Origin: Pseudomonas denitrificans (nom. rej.) | GTDB lineage: Bacteria > Pseudomonadota > Gammaproteobacteria > Pseudomonadales > Pseudomonadaceae | Assembly (NCBI RefSeq): GCF_008807415.1 | Contig: NZ_CP043626.1 | Location: 2,976,001 to 3,040,000 of the forward strand | Length of the DNA stretch: 64,000 bases | Reading direction: 5' to 3' | Part shown: positions 1-11,809 of the stretch, piece by piece | Layout of the letters: each line of letters opens with the position of its first letter | Numbering within the stretch: position 1 is the first letter of the stretch | The notes under the pieces: generated by a model | What the model was told of the DNA's origin: nothing | What the model saw: the letters and a program-made list of their open reading frames with translations, nothing else | The model's database searches: none | Program-made: the position numbers and the translations under genes

Positions 1-701
1 AGTACGGCCAGGTACTCGGCGACCTCGCGCACATACTCGGGCAGGTTCGGCTTGCCGCGGTGAGGCACCGGCGCGAGATAGGGCGAATCGGTTTCCACCA
101 GCAGGCGATCCACCGGCACCTGGCGGGCCACTTCGCGCAACTGCTCGGCATTGCGGAAGGTGACGATGCCCGACAGCGAGATGTAGAAGCCGATATCCAG
201 CGCCGCCTTGGCCATCTCCCAGTCTTCGGTGAAGCAGTGCAGCACGCCGGCCTGCGGCAGCGCTGCCTCGCGCAGCAGCGCCAGGGTGTCGGCGCGGGCT
301 TCGCGGGTATGCACGATGACCGGCTTGCCGGTGACCTTGGCGGCCTCCAGGTGCAGGCGGAAGGCTTCCTGCTGCAGCTCGGCGGCTTCGGGCTCGTAGT
401 GATAATCCAGGCCGGTCTCGCCGATGGCCACCACGCGCGGGTGGTTCAGCTCGCCCAGCAGCCAGTCCAGCGCCGGCGCGGCGCCGGGCTCCAGGTCCAG
501 CGGGTGGACGCCTACCGAACAGTGCACGTCGGCATAGCGATCGGCCAGGTCCTTCACTGCCCGGGCATTGTCCGCGCTCACGCCGATGCACAGGAACTGG
601 CTGACGCCACGCGCGCGGGCGGCGTCCAGCGCGGCATCCAGCGACCCATCGTGGGCGGCGAGATCGAGGCGATCGAGGTGGCAGTGGGAATCGACCAGCA
701 T
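1..701 (-). CDS. tatD: TatD family metal-dependent hydrolase (3' end cut by window edge)
   Basis: TatD-type TIM-barrel deoxyribonuclease/hydrolase, cytoplasmic, two-metal. The ATG at 701 begins MLVDSHCHLDRLDL, giving the first metal site (H6, H8). Further family motifs follow in order: AIGETGLDYHYE (metal Glu), PVIVHTREA (His), LHCFTEDWEM (His) and LLVETDSPYLAP (Asp). 233 codons are present; the family is about 255-260 residues, so roughly 25 C-terminal residues lie outside the window. A GGAGAG Shine-Dalgarno sequence precedes the ATG. It is the last gene visible in the fab-holB-pilZ run, as in other pseudomonads. The substrate is unproven: DNase and D-Tyr-tRNA-related roles are reported for family members. 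Confidence 0.93.
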   Translation of the reverse strand, partial: MLVDSHCHLDRLDLAAHDGSLDAALDAARARGVSQFLCIGVSADNARAVKDLADRYADVHCSVGVHPLDLEPGAAPALDWLLGELNHPRVVAIGETGLDYHYEPEAAELQQEAFRLHLEAAKVTGKPVIVHTREARADTLALLREAALPQAGVLHCFTEDWEMAKAALDIGFYISLSGIVTFRNAEQLREVARQVPVDRLLVETDSPYLAPVPHRGKPNLPEYVREVAEYLAV

Positions 702-723
702 GAAAACACTCTCCGGGAAATGA

Positions 724-747
724 CGAAGCGCCCATGCGGGCGCTTCG
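724..747. terminator. Perfect hairpin between pilZ and tatD
   Basis: CGAAGCGCCC pairs perfectly with GGGCGCTTCG around an ATGC loop (10-bp stem). It lies between the pilZ stop and the tatD start. The downstream minus-strand tail is only TCATTT, so it is a weak terminator, an attenuator or an mRNA-stabilising stem. Confidence 0.5.
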
Positions 748-775
748 TGGTTGCAGCCTGTAAAGCTTGCAAATT

Positions 776-1132
776 CTACATGGTATGGGTCGGGCGGTCC
801 GACTTCAGCGCACCGGCGAGGTAGGTCTCGATCTTGTTGCGCGCAGTATTGTCGCCATCGTTGAACTGCACGCCAATACCGGCGGCGCGGTTGCCCTGGG
901 CGCCCTTCGGAGTGATCCAGACCACCTTGCCGGCTACCGGGATCTTCTCCGGCTCGTCCATCAGGTTGAGCAGCATGAAGACCTCATCGCCCAGCTTGTA
1001 GGTCTTGTTGGTCGGAATGAACAGCCCACCATTGCGGATGAACGGCATGTAGGCGGCATACAGCACGGATTTGTCCTTGATGGTCAGGGACAGGATTCCG
1101 TTACGCGGACCCAGATTTGGTGGCAAGCTCAT
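776..1132 (-). CDS. pilZ: Type IV pilus assembly protein PilZ
   Basis: 118 residues, the same length as P. aeruginosa PilZ, the founding member of the PilZ domain family needed for type IV pilus biogenesis. It is cytoplasmic. The protein starts MSLPPNLGPRNG and shows a single PilZ beta-barrel, including the NGGLFIPT stretch and VAGKVVWITP. The RxxxR and D/NxSxxG signature of c-di-GMP-binding PilZ proteins is absent or degenerate, as known for this orthologue, which acts through protein partners (PilB/FimX-type) rather than by binding the nucleotide. It sits directly after holB (36-base gap), the conserved location. No other pilus gene is in the window. Confidence 0.95.
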   Translation of the reverse strand: MSLPPNLGPRNGILSLTIKDKSVLYAAYMPFIRNGGLFIPTNKTYKLGDEVFMLLNLMDEPEKIPVAGKVVWITPKGAQGNRAAGIGVQFNDGDNTARNKIETYLAGALKSDRPTHTM

Positions 1133-1168
1133 TCAGCTGTCCTGGCAGATTTTTCCGATGGCCGGATT

Positions 1169-3900
<2,732 letters not shown>

Positions 3901-3906
3901 CACGTA

Positions 3907-4722
3907 TCAGGAATCCAGAAGTTCGCGGAGTTGGCCCTGCAGTTTACGGGTCAGCGGCCCGACCGGCCAAGCGTGCTCGGCGATGCCGCGCACCGGCCAG
4001 ATACCGTAGAGACTGTTGCAGAGAAAGACCTCATCGGCCTGCGCCAGTTCGCCGTGCTCTACATCACGGACGATGACCGGCAACCCCAGATCGCTGGCGC
4101 GCTCGATGATTTCGGCACGCATCACACCAGCGACGCCGCAGCGGCAGAGCTCGGCGGTGATCAGTGCGCCCTGCTTCACCAGGAACAGGTTGCTGAACAC
4201 GCCCTCGACGATCCGCCCGGAAACATCGCGCATCAATCCTTCGGCGAAGGCCGGGTCGCTCCACTCGGCGCGAGCCAGGACCTGCTCCAGGCGATTGAGG
4301 TGCTTGAGGCCGGCGAGCAGTGGTTGCTCAGCCAGTCGAGTGGCGCAGGGGAAGAGCGTGACGCCCTGCTCACGGTTCTTCGCCGGGTAGGTCGGCGCGG
4401 GCGAGGCCAGCAGCAAACGGCGCACCTGGGCATCGGCCTGCGGCGCATAGCCGCGCGCGCCTTCGCCACGGGTCAGCATCAGCTTGGCAACGCCATCGCC
4501 GAGCAAGGCGGAAAAACGCAGGAGTTCGTCTTCGACGAGATCGAGAGAGACTGGAAGGGACAGGCGTCGAACACCTTCCTCCAGCCTCGCCCGATGGCGT
4601 ACCAGCAGGCGCGGACGGCCTGCGGACACGCGAATGGTCTCGAACAGCCCGTCACCGTAGGCCAGTCCGCGATCACGCACGGACAGGGCCTCGGCGCTCT
4701 GGCCGTCGATCCAGCTCAGCAT
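3907..4722 (-). CDS. pabC: Aminodeoxychorismate lyase
   Basis: 271-residue class IV PLP enzyme that converts 4-amino-4-deoxychorismate to p-aminobenzoate and pyruvate for folate synthesis. It starts MLSWIDGQ. The fold-type IV features are DRGLAYGDGLFETIR near residue 20, the PLP lysine in GLKHLNRLEQV near 140, and SGRIVEGVFSNLF. The ATG overlaps the fabF stop by one base (TGATG), implying translational coupling. The fabF-pabC-mltG order is widely conserved. Confidence 0.95.
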   Translation of the reverse strand: MLSWIDGQSAEALSVRDRGLAYGDGLFETIRVSAGRPRLLVRHRARLEEGVRRLSLPVSLDLVEDELLRFSALLGDGVAKLMLTRGEGARGYAPQADAQVRRLLLASPAPTYPAKNREQGVTLFPCATRLAEQPLLAGLKHLNRLEQVLARAEWSDPAFAEGLMRDVSGRIVEGVFSNLFLVKQGALITAELCRCGVAGVMRAEIIERASDLGLPVIVRDVEHGELAQADEVFLCNSLYGIWPVRGIAEHAWPVGPLTRKLQGQLRELLDS

Positions 4723-5966
4723 CAGCCGTGGAACCGGCGGAATACCAGGGAGCCGTTGGTGCCACCGAAGCCGAAGGAGTTGGACAGGGCGACGTCGATC
4801 GGACGCTCCTTAGCCTGATGGGCGACCAGGTCGAGGTCGCAGCCTTCGCTGGGGTTGTCCAGGTTGATAGTTGGCGGAGCCACCTGATCACGCAGCGCGA
4901 GCACGCAGAAGATCGCCTCGACCGCGCCGGCAGCACCCAGCAGGTGACCGGTCATGGACTTGGTGGAGCTCATCGACAACTGGTAGGCATGGTCGCCAAA
5001 GATCGACTTCACCGCGGCGATTTCCGCGATGTCGCCGGCCGGCGTCGAGGTGCCATGGGCGTTGATGTAGTCGACCTGCTCGGGGTTCAGCCCGGCATCA
5101 CGCAGCGCGGCTTTCATGCAACGGGCAGCGCCGGCGCCGTCTTCCGGCGGAGCGGTCATGTGGAAGGCGTCGCCGCTCATGCCGAAGCCAACGACTTCAG
5201 CGTAGATGCGCGCACCACGAGCCTTGGCGTGCTCCAGCTCTTCCAGCACCAGCGCACCGGCGCCGTCGGAGAGCACGAAGCCGTCACGGTCCTGGTCCCA
5301 CGGACGGCTGGCCCTGGTCGGCTCGTCGTTACGGGTGGACAGCGCGCGGGCGGCGCCGAAGCCACCCAGACCAAGACCACAGGCCGCCATCTCGGACCCG
5401 CCGGCCACCATCACGTCAGCGTCGCCGTAGGCGATGTTGCGCGCGGCCATGCCGATATTGTGGGTGCCGGTGGTGCAGGCGGTGGTAATGGCGTAATTGG
5501 GGCCCTGCAGACCGAGGTTGATCGACAGGAACCCGGAAACCATGTTGATGACCGAGCCGGGCACGAAGAACGGCGAGATGCGCCGCGGGCCCTGCTCGAA
5601 CAGAGAACGACAGGTGTTTTCGATGTTGGTCAGACCGCCGATGCCCGAACCGATGGCAACGCCGATGCGCTCCCGGTTGGCGTCGGTGACTTCCAGGCCG
5701 GAATCACGCACCGCCTGATAGCTGGCGGCCAGACCGTACTGGATGAACAGGTCGAGTTTGCGAGCTTCCTTGGCGGACATGTATTGCTCGACGTCGAACC
5801 CTTTCACCGAGCCGCCGAAACGGGTGGCAAAGGCGGACAGGTCCATGTGTTCGATCGGGGCGATACCGCTGCGCCCGGCGAGAATGCCTTCCCAACTGCT
5901 CGGCACATCCACACCCAGGGGCGACAACATACCCATGCCAGTGATGACTACGCGTCTACGCGACAC
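4722..5966 (-). CDS. fabF: 3-oxoacyl-[acyl-carrier-protein] synthase II
   Basis: 414-residue condensing enzyme KAS II for fatty-acid elongation, cytoplasmic. The Cys-His-His triad is visible: nucleophile Cys164 in [10 protein letters not shown], then His in [11 protein letters not shown] and in [11 protein letters not shown]. It starts [12 protein letters not shown]. It lies downstream of acpP behind two hairpins (5997-6056) that may lower its expression relative to acpP. Only one fabF-like gene is present in this window. Confidence 0.97.
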   Translation of the reverse strand: MSRRRVVITGMGMLSPLGVDVPSSWEGILAGRSGIAPIEHMDLSAFATRFGGSVKGFDVEQYMSAKEARKLDLFIQYGLAASYQAVRDSGLEVTDANRERIGVAIGSGIGGLTNIENTCRSLFEQGPRRISPFFVPGSVINMVSGFLSINLGLQGPNYAITTACTTGTHNIGMAARNIAYGDADVMVAGGSEMAACGLGLGGFGAARALSTRNDEPTRASRPWDQDRDGFVLSDGAGALVLEELEHAKARGARIYAEVVGFGMSGDAFHMTAPPEDGAGAARCMKAALRDAGLNPEQVDYINAHGTSTPAGDIAEIAAVKSIFGDHAYQLSMSSTKSMTGHLLGAAGAVEAIFCVLALRDQVAPPTINLDNPSEGCDLDLVAHQAKERPIDVALSNSFGFGGTNGSLVFRRFHG

Positions 5967-5996
5967 TGTGACTTCCTCTCATGTGTTTCACGGCAA

Positions 5997-6056
5997 TAAC
6001 GCCGGCTGATGCCGGCGTTAAAGAAAAGCCGCACGCCTTTGCAGGCCGTGCGGCTT
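5997..6056 (-). terminator. Double hairpin between acpP and fabF
   Basis: There are two stems. AAGCCGCACG (6026-6035) pairs with CGTGCGGCTT (6047-6056) and is followed on the minus strand by TTTTCTTT. TAACGCCGGC (5997-6006) pairs with GCCGGCGTTA (6011-6020) around TGAT. The first looks like an intrinsic terminator for the abundant acpP mRNA, probably partial so that fabF is still read. Confidence 0.75.
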
Positions 6057-6084
6057 CTTTCGTCGGGGAACCGACGACTACGTC

Positions 6085-6321
6085 TTATGCCTGGTGGGCA
6101 ACGATGTAGTCGATGGCTTCCTGAACGGTGGTGATCTTTTCGGCTTGCTCGTCGGGGATTTCGGTCTCGAATTCCTCTTCCAGAGCCATCACCAGCTCAA
6201 CGGTGTCAAGGGAGTCGGCGCCCAGGTCTTCGACGAAGGAAGCGCTGTTGGTGACTTCTTCTTCCTTAACGCCGAGTTGCTCAGCAACGATCTTCTTGAC
6301 GCGTTCTTCGATGGTGCTCAT
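6085..6321 (-). CDS. acpP: Acyl carrier protein
   Basis: 78 residues, highly acidic, starting [12 protein letters not shown]. The phosphopantetheine attachment serine is Ser37 in the [10 protein letters not shown] motif. It carries all growing acyl chains for fatty-acid, lipid A and homoserine-lactone synthesis. It has its own consensus promoter in the fabG-acpP gap and a terminator-like hairpin after it, as expected for a very highly expressed gene embedded in the fab operon. Confidence 0.98.
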   Translation of the reverse strand: MSTIEERVKKIVAEQLGVKEEEVTNSASFVEDLGADSLDTVELVMALEEEFETEIPDEQAEKITTVQEAIDYIVAHQA

Positions 6322-6371
6322 ACCTTGTTTTCACTCCTATGGACAATCCGTACAGCTGGGCTGCGGGTAAG

Positions 6372-6399
6372 TGTATAGAAAGGGTTTTCTGCATTTCAA
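6372..6399 (-). promoter_or_regulatory. Sigma-70 promoter of acpP
   Basis: On the minus strand TTGAAA (6394-6399), a 16-base spacer, then TATACA (6372-6377). It lies 50 bases upstream of the acpP ATG in the only sizeable gap of the fab cluster. The rest of the 6322-6513 gap holds no gene that I can support. Confidence 0.75.
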
Positions 6400-6513
6400 G
6401 CTGAACGCTGACGCCCCTTCGCGGCAACCCAGATGCTCTGTCTATTCCAGCGTTACGACGCTTGGAAGATTTTAGACAGCGCATATGACATCGCCACGAA
6501 GCAACTCGTCACA

Positions 6514-7257
6514 TCAGCTCATGTACATTCCGCCATTCACCGGTACCGTGGCACCCGTAACATAAGCTGCGCCCTCGGAAGCGAGGAATGCTACCACTTT
6601 GGCGATCTCTTCGGCTTGTCCCAGTCGACCCAGCGGAATCTGGCCGAGCAGCGCTTCACGCTGGGCCTCCGGCAGTTCGCGAGTCATGTCGGTGTCGATG
6701 AAGCCCGGAGCAACCGCGTTGACAGTGATAGCACGGGAACCGACTTCGCGCGCCAGGGCGCGGGTGAAGCCTTCCAGGCCGGCCTTGGCAGCGGCGTAGT
6801 TGGTCTGCCCGGCGTTGCCCATGGCACCGACAACGGAGCCGATATTGATGATGCGACCCCAGCGTGCCTTGGTCATACCGCGCAGGACGGCTTTCGACAG
6901 ACGGTACAGGCTGTTGAGGTTGGTGTTGACGACATCGAACCACTCGTCGTCTTTCATGCGCATCAGCAGGTTATCGCGGGTGATACCTGCGTTATTGACG
7001 ACGATAGCCGGCGCGCCGGATTCTTTCTGGATGGCTTCGACAACGGCGGTCACGGACTCGTCGTTGGAGACATCCAGGACCATGCCCGAACCCTGGATGC
7101 CGTTTTCCTTGAGGTACTCGGAAATCTTCTGCGCGCCGGACTCGCTGGTGGCAGTGCCCACCACGGTAGCGCCCATACGACCCAGTTCCAGTGCGATGGC
7201 CTGGCCAATACCACGGCTCGCGCCAGTAACCAGGGCAACCTTACCTTGCAGACTCAT
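6514..7257 (-). CDS. fabG: 3-oxoacyl-[acyl-carrier-protein] reductase
   Basis: 247-residue short-chain dehydrogenase that uses NADPH to reduce beta-ketoacyl-ACP in each elongation cycle. The cofactor loop TGASRGIGQAIA is at residues 11-22, NNAG near 88, and the Ser-Tyr-Lys catalytic set lies in INIGSVVG and TNYAAAKAG. Fourteen bases separate it from fabD. The fabD-fabG-acpP-fabF order is the canonical cluster. Confidence 0.97.
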   Translation of the reverse strand: MSLQGKVALVTGASRGIGQAIALELGRMGATVVGTATSESGAQKISEYLKENGIQGSGMVLDVSNDESVTAVVEAIQKESGAPAIVVNNAGITRDNLLMRMKDDEWFDVVNTNLNSLYRLSKAVLRGMTKARWGRIINIGSVVGAMGNAGQTNYAAAKAGLEGFTRALAREVGSRAITVNAVAPGFIDTDMTRELPEAQREALLGQIPLGRLGQAEEIAKVVAFLASEGAAYVTGATVPVNGGMYMS

Positions 7258-7271
7258 GCCTTATCTCCTGT

Positions 7272-8210
7272 TCAAGCCAGAGCCGCGCGGGCTGCGCCGA
7301 AGGCGTCCGCGGAATCCAGGTTGTGGGTGGTCACGCCCTTGGCGCAACGCTTGTTCAAACCAGCCAGCACCTTGCCAGGGCCGCACTCGACCAGGTCGGT
7401 GACGCCTTTCTCGGCCAGCAGCTGCACGCTTTCGACCCAGCGGACCGGGCTGTAGAGCTGTGCCAGCAGGTCGCGCTTGAGCGCGACAAGATCGACCGGG
7501 ACCTGGGCGGTAACGTTCTGCACCAGGGCGATTTGCGGCATCTGCCACTGGACGGCTTCGACAGCCTCGGCAAAACGCTCGGCAGCCGGGCGCATCAGCT
7601 CGCAGTGCGACGGCACGCTGACCGGCAGCGCGACAGCACGCTTGGCGCCACGAGCCTTGCACGCCTCGATGGCGCGCTCTACGGCCTTGGCCGCACCAGC
7701 GATCACCACCTGGCCGGGCGCGTTGAAGTTCACGGCACTGACCACTTCGCCCTGAGCCGCTTCAGCGCAGGCGGCGAGTACGTCAGCGTCTTCGAGACCG
7801 AGAATGGCGGCCATGCCACCAGTGCCGGCAGGAACAGCTTCCTGCATCAGCTGGCCACGGCGCTCGACCAGCTTCACCGCATCGGCGAAGGCCAGGCTGC
7901 CAGCAGCAACGAGAGCGGAGTATTCGCCCAGGCTGTGGCCGGCGACGTAAGCCGGCTGCACGCCACCTTCGGACTGCCACAGGCGCCACAGGGCGATGGA
8001 GACAGTGAGGATGGCAGGCTGGGTCTTGTCGGTCTGGTTCAGGCGCTCTTCCGGGCCATCCTGCACGAGAGCCCAGAGGTCATAACCCAGGGCAGCGGAG
8101 GCTTCGGCGAAGGTATCGCGCACGATGGCGTGTTGAGCGCCCAGCTCGGCAAGCATGCCGAGCGACTGCGAGCCTTGACCGGGGAATACGAAGGCGAGGG
8201 ATGCGGACAT
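7272..8210 (-). CDS. fabD: Malonyl-CoA:ACP transacylase
   Basis: 312 residues. Transfers malonyl from CoA to ACP. It starts MSASLAFVFPGQGSQ; the FPGQGSQ motif forms the oxyanion region, the nucleophile is Ser93 in GHSLGEYSAL, and the catalytic His is in SVPSHCELM. It is part of the plsX-fabD-fabG run; the 104-base gap to plsX contains no gene. Confidence 0.97.
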   Translation of the reverse strand: MSASLAFVFPGQGSQSLGMLAELGAQHAIVRDTFAEASAALGYDLWALVQDGPEERLNQTDKTQPAILTVSIALWRLWQSEGGVQPAYVAGHSLGEYSALVAAGSLAFADAVKLVERRGQLMQEAVPAGTGGMAAILGLEDADVLAACAEAAQGEVVSAVNFNAPGQVVIAGAAKAVERAIEACKARGAKRAVALPVSVPSHCELMRPAAERFAEAVEAVQWQMPQIALVQNVTAQVPVDLVALKRDLLAQLYSPVRWVESVQLLAEKGVTDLVECGPGKVLAGLNKRCAKGVTTHNLDSADAFGAARAALA

Positions 8211-8314
8211 TGCAACAGGTCCCTTTTGTCTGTGTCGTCAAATGGATAACGCCGGCGAGAGCCTGGCGCATTGAACTGACAGTTGGATGACGGTCTGACG
8301 ACCGCGGTCACACA

Positions 8315-9322
8315 TTAGAGCAGATGTTCCAGACGGCCATGCAGCCGCTGGGGCAGATTCTCGCGAACTTCCAGCAGCGCGCGCCGCAATGCGCTCTGGA
8401 TGCCCTCCTCCTTCGCACTGCCGTGACTCTTCACCACGATGCCCTGCAAACCGAGGAAACTCGCGCCATTGTGTTGTGACGGCGTGAGATCGCCACGCAG
8501 CCGGCGCAGGAAAGGCATCGCCATCAGGCCGACCGCCTTGGCCGGCAGGCTGGAGCTGAACAATTCTTCCAGGCGCGCCGCGACCATAGCCGCCAAGCCC
8601 TCGCTGGATTTGAGCAGGATATTGCCGACGAAACCGTCGCACACCACTACATCGGCCAGCCCGCGATACAGGCCGTCGCCTTCGATATAGCCGATGTAGT
8701 TCAAACCCTGCGCCTGCTGCAGCAGACTGGCCGCCAGCTTCACCTGCTGGTTACCCTTGATGTCTTCGGTGCCGACATTCAACAACGCTACACGCGGATT
8801 GCTCTTGCCCAGCGCTTCCGCAGCCACAGCCCCCATGACGGCGAACTGATAAAGGTGCTCGGCACTGCAATCGACATTGGCGCCCAGGTCGAGCAGATGG
8901 CAGTGGCCGGTCTGCGTCGGCACGGCTGTCACCATCGCCGGGCGGTCGATGCCGGGCAACGTCTTGAGCAGGTAACGGGATAGCGCCATCAACGCACCGG
9001 TATTACCGGCACTGACGCAGGCATGAGCCTTGCCATCACGAACCAGTTCGAGGGCAACACGCATGGAGGAATCGGGCTTGCCACGCAACGCCTGGGACGG
9101 ACGCTCGTCCATCGTGACGATTTCGCTGGCGTGATGGATATGAAGACGCTGGCGCTCGACCGGAGAAAGGCCGCGCAGGTGTTCTTCTATCAGAGGAGCT
9201 TGGCCGACGAGGACCAGCTGGAGGGAGGCATATTCGGCCAGAAAGGAAATGCAGGCCGGAACAATGCAGTGGGGACCGTAGTCCCCACCCATTGCATCAA
9301 TCGCGATGATTGGTGCGGACAA
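8315..9322 (-). CDS. plsX: Phosphate acyltransferase PlsX
   Basis: 335 residues. Converts acyl-ACP to acyl-phosphate for the first acylation of glycerol-3-phosphate (PlsX/PlsY route). Family motifs are the N-terminal [24 protein letters not shown], and [17 protein letters not shown]. It starts 3 bases after the rpmF stop, so the two are co-translated. It is peripheral to the membrane and links the ACP pool to phospholipid synthesis. Confidence 0.96.
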   Translation of the reverse strand: MSAPIIAIDAMGGDYGPHCIVPACISFLAEYASLQLVLVGQAPLIEEHLRGLSPVERQRLHIHHASEIVTMDERPSQALRGKPDSSMRVALELVRDGKAHACVSAGNTGALMALSRYLLKTLPGIDRPAMVTAVPTQTGHCHLLDLGANVDCSAEHLYQFAVMGAVAAEALGKSNPRVALLNVGTEDIKGNQQVKLAASLLQQAQGLNYIGYIEGDGLYRGLADVVVCDGFVGNILLKSSEGLAAMVAARLEELFSSSLPAKAVGLMAMPFLRRLRGDLTPSQHNGASFLGLQGIVVKSHGSAKEEGIQSALRRALLEVRENLPQRLHGRLEHLL

Positions 9323-9325
9323 AGA

Positions 9326-9508
9326 TTACTCGTCAGAGCCTTTGTCTACGACCTTGCGGCCGCGATAGAAACCGTCCGGGGAGACGTGGTGGCGCAGGTG
9401 AACTTCACCGGTGCTCTTTTCCACGGACAGAGCGTTCGCGTCCAGGGCATCGTGCGAACGACGCATGTCACGAGCGGAACGGGATTTTTTGTTCTGCTGA
9501 ACAGCCAT
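9326..9508 (-). CDS. rpmF: 50S ribosomal protein L32
   Basis: 60 residues, basic, starting [20 protein letters not shown], typical of gammaproteobacterial L32 without a zinc ribbon. It is found between yceD and plsX, the conserved rpmF-plsX-fab arrangement that couples ribosome and lipid synthesis. The gap to yceD is 13 bases. Confidence 0.97.
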   Translation of the reverse strand: MAVQQNKKSRSARDMRRSHDALDANALSVEKSTGEVHLRHHVSPDGFYRGRKVVDKGSDE

Positions 9509-9521
9509 GATTGATTAACTC

Positions 9522-10052
9522 CTAAACGTTTGGGTCACGCTTCAACTGCGCCAGTACGCTGAACGGATTGGGCCGTTCTTCGACGTTCTCGCTCGGTTCG
9601 GGCGCTGTAGCGTATCCCACCGGCTGCTGGCAATCCTCAGGGTCATGGACCGGCACGATGGGCAAGGCGAGCAGCAACTCGTCCTCAGCCAGCGAGGTCA
9701 GGTCGATGGGGTCATCCCCCACTTCCAACGCATCGTAGCCACTGGGCAGATCATCGATCGACTTGCCTTCCGGGATGATGACGTAATCGTACTCACCACC
9801 CACATGGAATTTGGCCGGCTCGAGACAGCGCTGGCATACCATGCTCACCTCGCCATTGAGCTCGACGTGCATGACCGCCAGCTTCTGCTGATCACGGAAG
9901 AAGGAAAACTTCGCGTGAACATCGCCATCACTGCTGGTCAGTTGCTCGCTGAGACGTGCCATCTTGGCGATCGGCAGCACACCCTCGAGGGTGGCGGCGC
10001 GCTCTACCAATTTGCGCGGATCAACGTGAGGTGGTATCGGTCCATTCAACAT
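9522..10052 (-). CDS. yceD: YceD / DUF177 family protein
   Basis: 176 residues from the ATG at 10052 (MLNGPIPPHVDPRKLV). An in-frame ATG at 10076 lies inside the promoter and cannot be used. DUF177 proteins accompany rpmF in most bacteria and are implicated in 23S rRNA/ribosome maturation (in plants and cyanobacteria). The pair CQRC near residue 80 and an acidic second half (EVGDDPIDLTSLAEDELL) are typical. The promoter's -10 box ends 10 bases before the ATG, so the mRNA would have almost no leader and no Shine-Dalgarno sequence. Confidence 0.92.
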   Translation of the reverse strand: MLNGPIPPHVDPRKLVERAATLEGVLPIAKMARLSEQLTSSDGDVHAKFSFFRDQQKLAVMHVELNGEVSMVCQRCLEPAKFHVGGEYDYVIIPEGKSIDDLPSGYDALEVGDDPIDLTSLAEDELLLALPIVPVHDPEDCQQPVGYATAPEPSENVEERPNPFSVLAQLKRDPNV

Positions 10053-10061
10053 AAGCGCGCC

Positions 10062-10089
10062 ATTATAGGGATGCACCCGAAGCTGTCAA
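10062..10089 (-). promoter_or_regulatory. Near-perfect sigma-70 promoter of the yceD-rpmF-plsX-fab cluster
   Basis: Minus-strand TTGACA (10084-10089), a 16-base spacer and TATAAT (10062-10067), both hexamers fully consensus. Transcription should begin about 10054-10056, or at A10052 itself, leaving a leader of 0-4 bases before the yceD ATG. Confidence 0.85.
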
Positions 10090-10164
10090 AGGAAATTAGC
10101 CATAAACCGCTGTATGGACAGCCCTTTTCGCTAGAATCGCAGTGACGCTCCGAAGGAATTCCCC

Positions 10165-10743
10165 ATGTTACCCCTGATCCTCGCTTCCAGCTCGCCCTAC
10201 CGCCGCGAATTGCTGCAGCGCCTGCGCCTGCCGTTCGAATGCGCCAGCCCCGACATCGATGAAACCCCACTGCCCGGCGAGAGCGCCGAACAACTGGTGC
10301 GTCGACTGGCGGAATGCAAGGCTCGCGCCCTGGCCCAGCGCTACCCCGCCCACCTGATCATCGGCTCGGACCAGGCCGCGGTTAACGGCAGCCGGATTCT
10401 CGGTAAACCGCACGACATCGCGCGCGCGACGGAGCAACTGAAGGACGCCAGCAGCAAGAGCGTCAGCTTCCTCACCGGACTCTGCCTGCTCAACAGCCAG
10501 AGCGGTGAAGCCCGAATCGACTGCATTCCCTTCACCGTGCACTTCCGCGACCTCGACGAAGCACGCATTCGCCGCTACCTGGAGGCCGAACAACCCTTCG
10601 ACTGCGCTGGCAGCTTCAAGGCCGAAGGCCTGGGCGTCAGCCTGTTCCGTTCCACCGAAGGCAAAGACGCCACCAGCCTGATCGGCCTGCCACTGATTCG
10701 CCTGGTGGATATGCTGCTTGCCGAACAGGTACAAATCCCCTGA
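10165..10743 (+). CDS. yceF: Maf-family nucleotide pyrophosphatase, YceF type
   Basis: 192 residues. Maf/Ham1-like house-cleaning pyrophosphatase. The YceF subgroup (next to rluC/rpmF in E. coli) hydrolyses 7-methyl-GTP. It starts MLPLILASSSPYRRELL; the SSSPYR substrate loop, the central GSDQAAV acid and the EGKDATSLIGLP region near 170 are visible. It is transcribed divergently from yceD and convergently with sppA, with a terminator after it. The substrate is assigned by subgroup and context only. Confidence 0.92.
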   Translation: MLPLILASSSPYRRELLQRLRLPFECASPDIDETPLPGESAEQLVRRLAECKARALAQRYPAHLIIGSDQAAVNGSRILGKPHDIARATEQLKDASSKSVSFLTGLCLLNSQSGEARIDCIPFTVHFRDLDEARIRRYLEAEQPFDCAGSFKAEGLGVSLFRSTEGKDATSLIGLPLIRLVDMLLAEQVQIP

Positions 10744-10761
10744 CCTGGAAAGCCTGAAACG

Positions 10762-10789
10762 AAAAGGCCCGGCAATCGCCGAGCCTTTT
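10762..10789. terminator. Bidirectional terminator between yceF and sppA
   Basis: AAAAGGC and GCCTTTT arms enclose an inner CGGC-AATC-GCCG stem, with A/T tracts on both sides. It serves the convergent yceF (plus) and sppA (minus). Confidence 0.8.
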
Positions 10790-10813
10790 CCTTCCTTATA
10801 TAAGGAAGCGCAC

Positions 10814-11809
10814 TCAGCGCAGGACCGGACCCTGCCAGCCCATCCACATCGCCATGCGCTCGGCGACGCTCGCGCCCAGCTTTTTGGTGAAGCGGTCGAA
10901 GGCCGTTTCCTGGACGGTGTAGTCCACGATTTCCTTCTCCTTGATGATCTCGCGCGCCACATAGCTGGAGCTACCCAGACCATCGATCAACCCGAGCTGC
11001 AGCGCCTGCTCACCGGACCAGATCAGACCGGAGAACAACTCGGGATGATCCTTGTCCTTCAGGCGATCGCCGCGCCCCTTCTTCACCACATCGATGAACT
11101 GCTTGTGAGTGGTATCCAGCACCTGCTGCCAGAAAGCGGTTTCATCCGCCTTCTGCGGCTGGAACGGATCAAGGAAGGCCTTGTGTTCACCCGAGGTATA
11201 GATACGACGATCCACGCCCAGCTTCTCCATGGTGCCGACGAAGCCGAAAGTCGCCGCCGTCACACCGATGGAACCGACCAGACTGGCCTTGTCGGCGTAG
11301 ATCTCGTCGGCCGCACTGGCGATGTAATAGGCACCGGAAGCCCCCAGATCGCTGATGACCGCGTAGACCTTGATATCCGGATGCTCACCGCGCAGGCGCT
11401 TGATTTCATCGTAGATATAGCCGGACTGCACCGGACTGCCGCCCGGACTATTGATACGCAGAACGATTCCCTTGGTGCCGGCATCCTCGAACGCGGAACG
11501 CAGCGCGCCAACGATATTGTCGGCACTGGCAGGCTCGTTGTCGGCGATCATGCCCTTCACCTCGATCAGCGCCGTATGACTGGCACTGCGCGACGCAGAC
11601 TTGGACAAGCCACTGAAGGGACTGAACAGCGCCAATGCACCGAACAGATACACAAAAGTCAGCAACTTGAAAAAGATGCCCCAGCGACGCGACCGACGCT
11701 GCTCCTGGACACCAGCCAGCACAGCCTTCTCCAGCAACTTCCAGCTCTTGTCGTCGCCCGCCGTGGCTTGCGCAGCCTTGCTATCGCCCGCCTTCCATTC
11801 ATCCGACAT
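10814..11809 (-). CDS. sppA: S49 family signal peptide peptidase SppA (short type)
   Basis: 331-residue membrane-bound serine peptidase that degrades cleaved signal peptides. The N-terminus is cytoplasmic, with one membrane helix at about residues 45-65 (FFKLLTFVYLFGALAL). The S49 domain follows: LRINSPGGSPVQSG, and the catalytic serine in SDLGASGAYYIASAADEI. It is the short single-domain form, not the 67-kDa E. coli form. Its ATG overlaps the stop of the HAD gene by one base (TGATG), so the rluC-HAD-sppA genes are translationally coupled. Confidence 0.93.
   Translation of the reverse strand: MSDEWKAGDSKAAQATAGDDKSWKLLEKAVLAGVQEQRRSRRWGIFFKLLTFVYLFGALALFSPFSGLSKSASRSASHTALIEVKGMIADNEPASADNIVGALRSAFEDAGTKGIVLRINSPGGSPVQSGYIYDEIKRLRGEHPDIKVYAVISDLGASGAYYIASAADEIYADKASLVGSIGVTAATFGFVGTMEKLGVDRRIYTSGEHKAFLDPFQPQKADETAFWQQVLDTTHKQFIDVVKKGRGDRLKDKDHPELFSGLIWSGEQALQLGLIDGLGSSSYVAREIIKEKEIVDYTVQETAFDRFTKKLGASVAERMAMWMGWQGPVLR

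Noticed and set aside
10053..10076. Upstream ATG giving YceD eight more residues (MHPYNGAL)
   Set aside because: It overlaps the -10 box and start region of the promoter and would not be transcribed.
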